From assembly GCA_003150225.1 (NCBI GenBank), contig QAND01000011.1:1-64000 (forward strand): 64,000 bases of DNA. Direction: 5' to 3'. Under the pieces are notes generated by a model. It worked only from the letters and a program-made list of their open reading frames with translations. It ran no database searches and was not told the DNA's origin. Positions within the stretch are counted from its first letter, which is position 1, and each line of letters begins with the position of its first letter. Positions 33,963-41,780 of the stretch are shown here, one piece after another. Source of the DNA: Bacillota bacterium (GTDB lineage: Bacteria > Bacillota > Clostridia > Christensenellales > QAND01). Both the position numbers and the translations under genes were made by a program.

Positions 33963-35360
33963 TCATATCTGTTCTCCATCCTTCCGTCCCTTTCGCAGCG
34001 TGGCCGCAAGGGCAGCGGAAACGTCCTTTGCAAAGAGCAGTCGGATCTGGGGAAAATCCTCCTTTTTGACGCCCCGGGTAGGGGGCAGCACCACGGTGGA
34101 AAATCCCAGCCGGGCGCACTCCTGGATTCGGCGTTCCATCTGGCTCACATGGCGGATCTCCCCCGATAGGCCCACCTCCCCGATGAACACCGTATCCTCC
34201 AATAGAGGCATGTCCAGGGCTGCGGACGCAAGGGCTGCAATCACCGCCAGATCCCCCGAGGGCTCCGCCATCCGCATGCCGCCTACAGCGTTCATATAGA
34301 CGTCCCTGCTGGCAAGGGAGATTCCCGCCCGCCGCTCCAGCACGGCGATCATCAGCACCATGCGGTTAAACTCCACCCCCTGGCACATCCGCCGGGGATT
34401 GCCGTAGCTGGTGTCGGTAACCAGAGCCTGCACCTCGCACATCATGGGGCGGGAGCCCTCCACGCTGCAGGTCACCGATACCCCCGCTACCCCCCGGGTC
34501 ATGGAGGAAAGCATGTAGGCGGAGGCGTCCTCCACCGCCACCATGCCGCCGGCCTGCATCTCAAAGATCCCAATCTCGTTGGTGGAGCCAAAGCGGTTCT
34601 TCACCGCCCGCAGCACCCGAAGGGTACTCTGCCGCTCCCCTTCAAAGTACAGCACCGTATCCACCATATGCTCCAGCACCCGGGGCCCCGCGATGGCCCC
34701 TTCCTTAGTAACGTGTCCCACAAAGATGAGATAGAACCCCGTCTCCTTGGCCAAACTCATGAGGTAGGCGGCGCTCTCCCGCACCTGGGCCACGCTGCCC
34801 GGCGCCGAGGTGATGGTGTCCAGATAAATGGTTTGAATGGAGTCAATGACCACCACCTGGGGCCCGATCTTCTCGATGCTGTCCCGGATGGCGGACACCA
34901 GGGTTTCGGCCAACACAAATAGCTCCTCCCCCGCCACCCCCAGACGGCGGGCCCGAAGGCTCACCTGGCGGACGGATTCCTCCCCCGATACATACAGCAC
35001 CCGTTTCCCCGAAAGGGACAGGCTGTCACAGGCCTGCAGCAAGAGGGTGGACTTCCCCACGCCGGGCTCGCCTCCCAGCAGCAGGACGCCTCCCTCAATG
35101 TATCCGCCCCCCAACACCCGATCCAATTCCGCGATCCCGGTGGGGATATGGGGCACCTCTTCCCCCGTCACGTCCTTGATGTGGACGGGGGCGGCGGGCA
35201 CTCTCCCCATGGAGGCGCCCCGGCGGTCGGGGGCGGCGGGAGCCGCAGCCTGCTGCTCCACCATGGTGTTCCAGGAGCCGCAGCCGCTGCACCGGCCCAT
35301 CCACTTCCCCGACTCATATCCGCATTCCGTGCATACAAATACCGTTTTTGCTTTCGCCAT
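33963..35360 (-). CDS. radA: DNA repair protein RadA
   Basis: RecA-related helicase that promotes branch migration in recombination. The 465-residue protein has the N-terminal zinc finger (CTECGYESGKWMGRCSGCG), Walker A GGEPGVGKST near residue 95, the RadA-specific KNRFG motif in AVKNRFGSTNEIG, and a C-terminal Lon-like domain. It starts four bases after the stop of the upstream gene, so translation is probably coupled. Confidence 0.96.
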   Translation of the reverse strand: MAKAKTVFVCTECGYESGKWMGRCSGCGSWNTMVEQQAAAPAAPDRRGASMGRVPAAPVHIKDVTGEEVPHIPTGIAELDRVLGGGYIEGGVLLLGGEPGVGKSTLLLQACDSLSLSGKRVLYVSGEESVRQVSLRARRLGVAGEELFVLAETLVSAIRDSIEKIGPQVVVIDSIQTIYLDTITSAPGSVAQVRESAAYLMSLAKETGFYLIFVGHVTKEGAIAGPRVLEHMVDTVLYFEGERQSTLRVLRAVKNRFGSTNEIGIFEMQAGGMVAVEDASAYMLSSMTRGVAGVSVTCSVEGSRPMMCEVQALVTDTSYGNPRRMCQGVEFNRMVLMIAVLERRAGISLASRDVYMNAVGGMRMAEPSGDLAVIAALASAALDMPLLEDTVFIGEVGLSGEIRHVSQMERRIQECARLGFSTVVLPPTRGVKKEDFPQIRLLFAKDVSAALAATLRKGRKDGEQI

Positions 35361-35364
35361 CGTC

Positions 35365-36513
35365 TCAGTCCAATACCGCGTATTTTAGAATATCCCGTTC
35401 CCGAACCTCGTCGGTGATGTTAAACCAGGCCACGCCATGCTCCCCCACGTCCCCAAGGAAGCAGTATTCCCCCACCGGGGAAACCCGGCAAAGGGTGTCG
35501 GTCCGAAAGAAATAGGCCCAGACCACGCCGCCCTGGGTAAAGGCCAGAAAGTTCTCTCCCAGCCCAAATCCCTGAACCCCCTCGGCGATCTTTTTCGGCC
35601 GGTTGCCCTCCACCGAAAGGTACAGCCCCGCCCCGTCTGCAAGGCTGCTGTCCATCCAGGCCCGGGCCCTGCCGTTGGTCACCGGACTGTATACAAACAT
35701 TTCCGGGAAATAGGTCTCGGGAGCGGTTCTGCTGCCATCCAGGGGTAGCATCTTTAAAACGCCCAGAGCGCTGTCCTCGGTACGGTCAGGATCCGGCTCG
35801 GCCCAAACCACCTCGCCGCCGCCCACTCCAGGCGCGGACAGGCCAAAAGGGGAGTCGGAAAACACCGCCAGGGTGGTCAGCTCCAGGGTCTCGATATCCA
35901 TCAGGTAAAGCTTCTCGGTCACGTTCCCCGTCCGCTCCATCCATACGGCAAACCCGCCGCAGACCCGTACCTGGGGCCAGCCGTAGGGCACCCGCATCAG
36001 CTCTTTTACCGCTTGGGTCTCCCGGTTATAGGCGTAGATATTGCCACCGCCCGCGTCCTTGCTGTCAAAATAGACGATATACTGGGCGTTGACGTCCAGG
36101 GACAAAATGCCGTCGTTCTTCGCCTGAATGCCCTCCACCCGGGTGGTCTCCTTGGTCATGATGTTATGGACGTTGACGGCCACCAAGGTCTTGCCGGTGC
36201 CATCCATCCCTCCGGGGAAGAAGATCTCGTCTCCCAGGATGGCGGGATCCCCAATGCTGCGATTGTTGCCGGTAAGCAGCACCTCACGGGACTTATCCGA
36301 TAGATCCACCACGGGAGAGGCGCTCTGAAGGGGCAGCACGTTTTCCCCAATATCCGATTGAAACAGCCCTCCAATCCAGGGCACCACAAACCGCAGAACC
36401 AAAAACAGCGCTAGGCCCGCCGCCAGAACGCACATCCCTAGAAGGACAAAGGGCCACCAGGGCCGGGACCGCCACCAGCCCCGGGGACGATAGGGCCGGT
36501 CAAGCCGTCTCAT
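35365..36513 (-). CDS. Membrane-anchored protein with propeller-like ectodomain, unknown function
   Basis: Not recognised as a named family. The 382-residue protein has an Arg/Trp-rich cytoplasmic start (MRRLDRPYRPRGWWRSRPWW), one membrane segment at about 25-50 and an extracytoplasmic region of about 330 residues. That region has repeated strand patterns such as GNIYAYNRETQAVKELM and KLYLMDIETLELTTLAVF, as in TolB/WD-like propellers; no catalytic motif stands out. It overlaps ispF by 14 bases and radA follows by four. The ATG at 36513 has GGAG seven bases upstream. Confidence 0.75.
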   Translation of the reverse strand: MRRLDRPYRPRGWWRSRPWWPFVLLGMCVLAAGLALFLVLRFVVPWIGGLFQSDIGENVLPLQSASPVVDLSDKSREVLLTGNNRSIGDPAILGDEIFFPGGMDGTGKTLVAVNVHNIMTKETTRVEGIQAKNDGILSLDVNAQYIVYFDSKDAGGGNIYAYNRETQAVKELMRVPYGWPQVRVCGGFAVWMERTGNVTEKLYLMDIETLELTTLAVFSDSPFGLSAPGVGGGEVVWAEPDPDRTEDSALGVLKMLPLDGSRTAPETYFPEMFVYSPVTNGRARAWMDSSLADGAGLYLSVEGNRPKKIAEGVQGFGLGENFLAFTQGGVVWAYFFRTDTLCRVSPVGEYCFLGDVGEHGVAWFNITDEVRERDILKYAVLD

Positions 36514-36985
36514 GGCGCTTCTCCAACTGGCAGACGGCCAGAGCGCAGATCCCCTCTTCCCGGCCGGCAAACCCCATGCCCTCGGTGGTGGTGGCCTTTA
36601 GATTGATGCGGTCCCCCCGGCAGCCCAAAGCCGCCGCCAGACGCTCCCGCATGGCCGAAAAATAGGGGGACAGCTTGGGGGCCTGGGCCACGACGGTGCA
36701 GTCCAGGTTCACCAGCCCATACCCCTCTTCCGCCGCCAGCTCCCAAACCCGGCGCAAAAGCGCCACGCTGTCAGCATCCTTGTAAGCGGGATCGTTGTCG
36801 GGAAAATGCACGCCGATGTCCCGCAGCCCGGCCGCCCCCAGGATGGCGTCCATCACCGCATGCGTCAGTACGTCGGCGTCGGAATGCCCCAACAGTCCCA
36901 AGGGATGGGCAATCTCCACCCCTCCAAGGATCAGCTTCCGGTCCGGCGTCAGCCGGTGGGCGTCAAAGCCCATGCCCACGCTCAT
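36500..36985 (-). CDS. ispF: 2-C-methyl-D-erythritol 2,4-cyclodiphosphate synthase
   Basis: Fifth step of the MEP isoprenoid pathway. The 161-residue protein has the metal-binding DAH in GMGFDAHRL, GHSDADVLTHAVMDAILGAA with its second metal His, and the substrate motif ATTTEGMGFAGREEGI. The ATG at 36985 gives family length; the frame upstream runs back through rqcP. ispD is not adjacent. Ten bases separate it from rqcP. Confidence 0.96.
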   Translation of the reverse strand: MSVGMGFDAHRLTPDRKLILGGVEIAHPLGLLGHSDADVLTHAVMDAILGAAGLRDIGVHFPDNDPAYKDADSVALLRRVWELAAEEGYGLVNLDCTVVAQAPKLSPYFSAMRERLAAALGCRGDRINLKATTTEGMGFAGREEGICALAVCQLEKRHETA

Positions 36986-36995
36986 GGACGGCCTC

Positions 36996-37238
36996 CTAGC
37001 TGAGCCGCCGGTACATGGACGAAGCGTCCTCCTTGAGGGCGTGCTCCTGTACCGACAGCACCTCATAGCGGGTGGTCTCCCCCTTAAAGGTGATGGCAAT
37101 GGTATCGCCGATCTTCACCCGATCCCCGGGCTTGGCGGGCTTTCCGTTCAACTCAATCTTCTGGGCGTCACAGGCGGCGTTGGCAACGGTACGCCGCTTG
37201 ATCAGCCGGCTAACCTTCAAAAACTTATCGATTCTCAT
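36996..37238 (-). CDS. rqcP: RqcP-type S4-domain protein (YabO-like)
   Basis: Small RNA-binding protein of ribosome-associated quality control; in Bacillus it works with RqcH in alanine tailing on stalled 50S subunits. The 80-residue product is one S4 domain (RIDKFLKVSRLIKRRTVANA) ending in EDASSMYRRLS. It matches the family closely from ATG 37238 with AAGGAG upstream. Placement near mazG, spoVB and hup mirrors the Bacillus yabMNO region. Confidence 0.92.
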   Translation of the reverse strand: MRIDKFLKVSRLIKRRTVANAACDAQKIELNGKPAKPGDRVKIGDTIAITFKGETTRYEVLSVQEHALKEDASSMYRRLS

Positions 37239-37262
37239 ATCCGTCTCCTTTGATTTCATCTC

Positions 37263-37290
37263 ATTATACCATGGCGGCCATGGGCCCGGC
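37263..37290 (-). promoter_or_regulatory. Extended -10 promoter of rqcP-ispF-radA
   Basis: On the minus strand TGG-TATAAT (-10 at 37268-37263) forms an extended -10 element; no good -35 is visible. It lies between the hup terminator and rqcP and gives a leader of about 18 bases. Confidence 0.6.
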
Positions 37291-37310
37291 AGAGGGGATT
37301 TGCGAGAAAT

Positions 37311-37342
37311 AAAAAAAGGATGCGGAGATTCGCCCCGCATCC
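37311..37342 (-). terminator. Terminator after hup
   Basis: On the minus strand GGATGCGG pairs with CCGCATCC around a nine-base loop and runs into seven U. It starts 17 bases past the hup stop. Confidence 0.92.
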
Positions 37343-37358
37343 CAAACAGTTGATTTTC

Positions 37359-37631
37359 TTATTTGATGCTGTCCTTCAGAGCCTTGCCCGCTTTGAACAC
37401 AGGGGACTTGCTGGCCGCGATGGTGATGGGCTGCTTGGTGGCAGGGTTGATCCCAGCGCGCTCGGCCCGCTCCTTTACCTCAAAGTTGCCGAAGCCCATG
37501 ATCTGAACCTTATCGCCGGCCTTCAGCGTATCGGCGATCACTTCGATCATCGCGTTCACGGCCTTATCGGCATCCTTCTTGGTCAATTCGCTCTTCTCCG
37601 CCACAGCGGCAATAAACTGAGTTTTATTCAC
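37359..37631 (-). CDS. hup: DNA-binding protein HU
   Basis: Histone-like nucleoid protein that bends DNA. The 90-residue product has the dimer core KTQFIAAVAEKSELTKKDAD and the signature GFGNFEVKERAERAGINPAT of the DNA-binding arm. The start is GTG at 37631 with AGGAGGT seven bases upstream. It is a single-gene unit between its own promoter and terminator. Confidence 0.97.
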   Translation of the reverse strand: MNKTQFIAAVAEKSELTKKDADKAVNAMIEVIADTLKAGDKVQIMGFGNFEVKERAERAGINPATKQPITIAASKSPVFKAGKALKDSIK

Positions 37632-37698
37632 TAGAACTACCTCCTATGCTTTTCCCTTGCGGGCAAGTCTAAAAATTGGCTTTTGGCTTGTACAACAG

Positions 37699-37727
37699 AT
37701 TTTCCTGTAAAACGTCCCGATTGTCAA
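37699..37727 (-). promoter_or_regulatory. Probable hup promoter
   Basis: On the minus strand a perfect TTGACA (37727-37722) is followed after 17 bases by GAAAAT, a 4/6 match. The -35 is convincing, the -10 less so. Confidence 0.5.
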
Positions 37728-37762
37728 GCCTCTTTTCTCATTTCCTACGGAATTGTTGCAAA

Positions 37763-39199
37763 TCAGTGCTTTTTTGCCCGTTCCCATAGGGCGTCCATCT
37801 GGTCCAGGTCCATCTCTTTCAGAGATTTCCCCTCTTCCGCCGCCATGGATTCCATGGCAAGAAACCGGCTTTTGAACTTCTCGCAGGTGAGGAATAGAGC
37901 GGTGTCCCCATCCAACCCCATGAGCCGGATCACGTTGACGCAGGCAAAGAGCAGATCTCCCGCCTCCGCCAGGGCCTCCTCCTTCCTGCCCCCGTCAAAG
38001 GCCTCCGTCAGCTCCAAAAGCTCCTCCCGTACCTTTTCGGCGGCGGGGCGGTAATCCTCCCAATCGAATCCCCACCGAGCGGCTTTTTTCTGGATCTCCT
38101 CGGCCATCTTCAGGGGAGGAAGGCCTTTTCCCACATCGGCAAGATAGCTTTTCTGCCCCTCTTGTCCCCGCTCTCTGCGTTTGATCTCCTCCCAGTTGTC
38201 CAACACCTCCCCGGTGCTGGACACCGCCACATCGCCGAACACATGGGGATGCCGGCGCATCATCTTCTGGCAGATACCCGTGGCCACATCGGTGATATCG
38301 TATTCCCCGTGCTCCTCGCCGATGACGGCATGCAGGGCGATCTGTAACAGCAAATCGCCAAACTCCTCCGCCATATGGAAGGGATCCCCCTCCTGGATGG
38401 CTCCCAGCACCTCATAGGCCTCCTCCAGCAGATTGCGCCGGAGGCTGTCATGGGTCTGCTCCCGATCCCACGGGCATCCCTCGGGGCTCCGCAGGATGCG
38501 GCAGACCTCGATGAGGTCCTCCATGGCAAAACACTCCTTTTCCCGAAGCTCCAACCGGGGCACCACGAGCGTGCAGAACGGGGTAAAGGCCCGGGGACGA
38601 TCCAGCTCCACCAGCGGGATCTCCTCCACGCCGTTCCCCTCTAAAGGATCCGAGAGATATACCCGGTGGTCATGGGGATAGGCCTCCAAAAGGGCCAGCT
38701 TGGCCATGCCCGCCCGGAGAGGGCTGTTGACCTCTGGGATCACCAGATCCATGCCGCTGTTTGCGGTAAGGCCCTCCTTTTTCAAATCATCAGTAACCCG
38801 AAGCCCCCGTTCCGGCACCACGCCCGCCTCCGCCAGCGCCAGGGTGGCCAGGGAAGGACCGGGGAGCACGCCCACGGCAATCCCTTCCCGCCGGGCAACG
38901 GAGAGGAGCTGGGCCGCGGCGGCGTTGTCCCCCGCGCCGTCCCCCGCCACACAGAGGGCCACCTCCCCCTTTTCCGCGGCTTCCAGCGCCATGCGAACCA
39001 CCCGATCGTTGAAGGCGGCAAAATTCTGACTGCTCTCATAGAGCTCGTCTAGGTACCGCCCTCCTACAGCCTCCTGAATTCCGCGAAACCCGGGATACGC
39101 CTGGGTCTGCAAGAGGATCTCAGCGCAGCCCTTCAGCCTTTCCAAGACCTGGGGCTCCACCCCCTGGGCTCTGCCCATTCCCACAATGGTAATTCCCAT
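37763..39199 (-). CDS. mazG: Methylase-MazG fusion (YabN-like NTP pyrophosphohydrolase)
   Basis: The 478-residue protein joins an N-terminal tetrapyrrole-methylase-like domain (1-225) to two MazG repeats. The first MazG repeat has CPWDREQTHDSLRRNLLEE with EEAYE and EEFGDLL metal ligands; the second (about 385-470) has EELLELTEAF and EAGDLLF. MazG cleaves NTPs to NMP and PPi, cleaning the nucleotide pool. The methylase domain has lost the usual GPG start motif (VGMGRAQG here), so that activity is doubtful. It follows the flippase gene by four bases. Confidence 0.92.
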   Translation of the reverse strand: MGITIVGMGRAQGVEPQVLERLKGCAEILLQTQAYPGFRGIQEAVGGRYLDELYESSQNFAAFNDRVVRMALEAAEKGEVALCVAGDGAGDNAAAAQLLSVARREGIAVGVLPGPSLATLALAEAGVVPERGLRVTDDLKKEGLTANSGMDLVIPEVNSPLRAGMAKLALLEAYPHDHRVYLSDPLEGNGVEEIPLVELDRPRAFTPFCTLVVPRLELREKECFAMEDLIEVCRILRSPEGCPWDREQTHDSLRRNLLEEAYEVLGAIQEGDPFHMAEEFGDLLLQIALHAVIGEEHGEYDITDVATGICQKMMRRHPHVFGDVAVSSTGEVLDNWEEIKRRERGQEGQKSYLADVGKGLPPLKMAEEIQKKAARWGFDWEDYRPAAEKVREELLELTEAFDGGRKEEALAEAGDLLFACVNVIRLMGLDGDTALFLTCEKFKSRFLAMESMAAEEGKSLKEMDLDQMDALWERAKKH

Positions 39200-39203
39200 A
39201 TCG

Positions 39204-40817
39204 CTACCTCCAAATCCCCATGCGGCGCATGTAGTAATCCAGCTTGGAGCCGCCGGGCAGCAGCTTGGCGTCAGCGGGCTGGAGCGCCCGTACCAGCAAC
39301 ACCATGCCGATGTAAACCAGGCCGGCCAGGCCGATGCTCATTAGGGTCCCGATGGTATAGGACATCTTCATCCCGATCAGCCGGTAAGCAAAGTACGCCA
39401 CCACGCCCATGGCCGTCGTAGCGGCGGCGGGCCGAAGCAGCATATCCACGAAATGGAACCGCAGATGCAGATGGCGGAAAACGTAGATCACGTTAAAGGA
39501 CGCCGCGGTGATAAAGCAACAGACGGTGCCGATGGGCGCCCCCAGAATGTTGATCTCGGGGATGCGCAGCAGGATAAAGCTGACGATGATCTTCACAATG
39601 CCCCCGCACAGCATGCTGATGACGGGAATGTTGGGCCGGCCCATGCCCTGGAGGATGCCGTTGCTGGTCTGAACCAAGGTCATGAAGAACAGCCCGATGG
39701 ACAGCACCTTCATCATCTGACCGGCAATCAGCAGCTCAGGGGTTCCCCTCAGGGAGCTGTACAGTACGCCGATGATGGGCTCGCCCAGCAGGAACAGCCC
39801 CACGCTGCAGGGCATGCCGATGAGCACCGCCAGTTTCAGGCCAATGGTGGCGTTCTGCTGGGCCTGGCGGCGGTTTCGCAGGGCGATGGCGTTGGCGATG
39901 GCGGGCACCAGGCTCATCTGCATGGCCATGGAAAGGATCCCCGGCATGTTGACCACCGGCGTCACATAGCCGGTAAGGATGCCAAAGTGCCCGGCGGCCA
40001 CCTCCTGGCTGAAGCCCAGGGATTTTAAGATGTTCACCACCATACCGTTGTCGATGAGCATGACGATGGGCATGATGCTGGCGCCGATGGTGATGGGTAC
40101 GGCAATGCGGAGCAGGCGGTTTACCACCGTCCGGTGCTGTTCAAACTTCCGGACCCGGGGGCTGGTCCGGATCTGGTATTTGATCTCCTTTTTCTTTACG
40201 TTGTATAGGACGTTCATGTAGATCATGGCGCAAAGCTCGCTGCCGGTAACGCCCAGCACCGCGCCTACGGCGCCGGCCAGGGCTCCGTTTGCGGACATCA
40301 GCTTGGCACAGACCACGCCCACCACCAGCTTTGCAACCTGCTCAATCACCTGGCTTGTGGCGGTAGGGGTCATCTGCTGAAGCCCCTGGAAATATCCACG
40401 ATAGGCCGAGATGATGGATACAAACAACAGCGAGGGCGCGATCACCCGTATGGTGGCCGCCGCTTCGGGGATGCCCTGTAAGCTGGAGATCAATCCCGCT
40501 CCCAGGAACATCACAAGGGAGGTGGAAACCCCGATGACCAGCAGCATCTTGAAGGCCACCTGGAAGATATAGTGGGCATTGCGGTAGTCCCCCATGGCGG
40601 CCCGCTCGGCCACCAGCTTGCTGATGGCGGTGGGAATGCCCGCGGAGGAAACCACCAGCAGCGCCGAATAGATGGGATAGGCGATCTGGTAATAGGCGAT
40701 ACCGGTGGTGCCGATGATCCCCGCCAGGGGAATGCGGTACACCGCGCCCAGGATTTTGCATATAATGCCGGCGCCGGCCAGAATGGCCGCGCCCTTGGCA
40801 AAGGAATTCTTCTTCAT
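39204..40817 (-). CDS. spoVB: Polysaccharide flippase of the SpoVB/MurJ type
   Basis: MOP-superfamily lipid-linked oligosaccharide flippase with about 14 membrane segments (537 residues). The start KNSFAKGAAILAGAGIICKILGA and the motif RGYFQGLQQMTPTATSQVIEQ are typical of the SpoVB/YtgP group. In Bacillus SpoVB is needed for spore cortex synthesis; the mazG-rqcP context supports orthology, though a vegetative lipid II flippase role is possible. The ATG at 40817 has GGAGG seven bases upstream, better than the ATG two codons earlier. Confidence 0.85.
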   Translation of the reverse strand: MKKNSFAKGAAILAGAGIICKILGAVYRIPLAGIIGTTGIAYYQIAYPIYSALLVVSSAGIPTAISKLVAERAAMGDYRNAHYIFQVAFKMLLVIGVSTSLVMFLGAGLISSLQGIPEAAATIRVIAPSLLFVSIISAYRGYFQGLQQMTPTATSQVIEQVAKLVVGVVCAKLMSANGALAGAVGAVLGVTGSELCAMIYMNVLYNVKKKEIKYQIRTSPRVRKFEQHRTVVNRLLRIAVPITIGASIMPIVMLIDNGMVVNILKSLGFSQEVAAGHFGILTGYVTPVVNMPGILSMAMQMSLVPAIANAIALRNRRQAQQNATIGLKLAVLIGMPCSVGLFLLGEPIIGVLYSSLRGTPELLIAGQMMKVLSIGLFFMTLVQTSNGILQGMGRPNIPVISMLCGGIVKIIVSFILLRIPEINILGAPIGTVCCFITAASFNVIYVFRHLHLRFHFVDMLLRPAAATTAMGVVAYFAYRLIGMKMSYTIGTLMSIGLAGLVYIGMVLLVRALQPADAKLLPGGSKLDYYMRRMGIWR

Positions 40818-40841
40818 GGGCATTCCTCCCTTTAAGACATA

Positions 40842-40850
40842 ATTATAGCA
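40842..40850 (-). promoter_or_regulatory. Extended -10 promoter of the flippase-mazG unit
   Basis: On the minus strand TGC-TATAAT (-10 at 40847-40842) sits 24 bases before the flippase start, with no good -35. The site gives a leader of under 20 bases. Confidence 0.5.
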
Positions 40851-40950
40851 AAAGCGGCCCAAACTTAATACCCATAATCTAAAATCGCCCAGAGCCCGCT
40901 ATCCTATATTAATACGCCGGCCCCAAAGGAAAAAGTCCCGGCGGCGCCCA

Positions 40951-40979
40951 TTGCGCGCCGAGGCCTCCTCATGTACAAT
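40951..40979 (+). promoter_or_regulatory. Promoter of the GNAT gene
   Basis: TTGCGC (40951-40956), a 17-base spacer and TACAAT (40974-40979) lie 23 bases before the acetyltransferase start. It is divergent from the flippase promoter. Confidence 0.55.
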
Positions 40980-41002
40980 ATCCCCTAAAAGGAGATGCCG
41001 CT

Positions 41003-41599
41003 ATGCCGTTGATTCGTCCCGCCACCCCCAAGGATGCTGCCACCATGAGCCGCATCCACGCCCTGTCCTGGAAAGCCGCGTACGGGGATATCCTGCCCCA
41101 GGCCTACCTCAGCCAGCTCCCACAGGAGCACTGGGTCCCCTTCTTTCTTCATAATCTGGGGAAGAACGGATTCAAAGCCTATCTCAGCATTTTGAAGGGG
41201 CAGGCTGTGGGCTGTGTTACCTTCGGGCCCGGCCGCAGGGAGATCCAGGGCGCACGCCAGGAAGGGGACTGGGGCGAAATCTATTCCCTCTATATCCTGC
41301 CGGAATATACCGGCCAGGGGCAGGGAAAGGCCCTTTTGCAGCATGCTCTCCGTCAAATGAAAGACGCCGGTCAAAAGGGCTGCTACCTCTGGGTGCTTCA
41401 GGAAAACCGGGATGCCCGGGGATTCTACCATGCCATGGGCTTTCAGAACGATCTGGTCCCCAGCGTCTTCACCCTGATGGACCGGGAGATTACCGACCTT
41501 CGCTATTCCAAGGCTTTCTCCCCCGCCGGCAGAGAACCAGGCGCTTTGGATGCTTCAGCCCATCGGCGCCCGTGGGACGACGGGGACCCCCGCTCATAA
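41003..41599 (+). CDS. GNAT-family N-acetyltransferase
   Basis: Acetyl-CoA-dependent acetyltransferase of unknown substrate. The 198-residue protein has the GNAT fold with the acetyl-CoA loop motif YILPEYTGQGQGKALLQHAL (about 93-112) and the later strand WVLQENRDARGFYHAMGF. The last 30 residues are disordered and arginine-rich. AAGGAG lies eight bases before the ATG. It is a single-gene unit closed by a terminator; the neighbours give no clue to its substrate. Confidence 0.88.
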   Translation: MPLIRPATPKDAATMSRIHALSWKAAYGDILPQAYLSQLPQEHWVPFFLHNLGKNGFKAYLSILKGQAVGCVTFGPGRREIQGARQEGDWGEIYSLYILPEYTGQGQGKALLQHALRQMKDAGQKGCYLWVLQENRDARGFYHAMGFQNDLVPSVFTLMDREITDLRYSKAFSPAGREPGALDASAHRRPWDDGDPRS

Positions 41600-41625
41600 A
41601 AATCAACTCTATGTAAAAAAACAGT

Positions 41626-41652
41626 AAAAGGACACCAAATGGTGTCCTTTTT
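41626..41652 (+). terminator. Terminator after the GNAT gene
   Basis: AAAAGGACACC pairs perfectly with GGTGTCCTTTT around AAAT and is followed by U residues. Its symmetric flanks allow function in both directions. Confidence 0.9.
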
Positions 41653-41734
41653 CCGTCTGCAAGGCCGTCCCCGCCGATACGGGGCACCGGCACGCTTACG
41701 CTGCGCAGCCGGCCCTTCTATCCTTACTATATAA

Positions 41735-41780
41735 GGGAGAGCCTCTCCCCCCGCTCACTGCTCCGGGGAGGGGCTCTCCC
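41735..41780 (-). terminator. GC-rich hairpin over the capA stop
   Basis: On the minus strand GGGAGAGCCCCTCCCC pairs with a downstream GGGGAGAGGCTCTCCC-like arm, the stop codon lying in the loop. TATATAG follows rather than a U-run, so it may work as an mRNA-stabilising end as much as a terminator. Confidence 0.5.

Noticed and set aside
41653-41754. Possible repeat or CRISPR-like unit between the GNAT gene and capA
   Set aside because: The pairing is explained by a single hairpin at the capA end; there is no spaced repetition.
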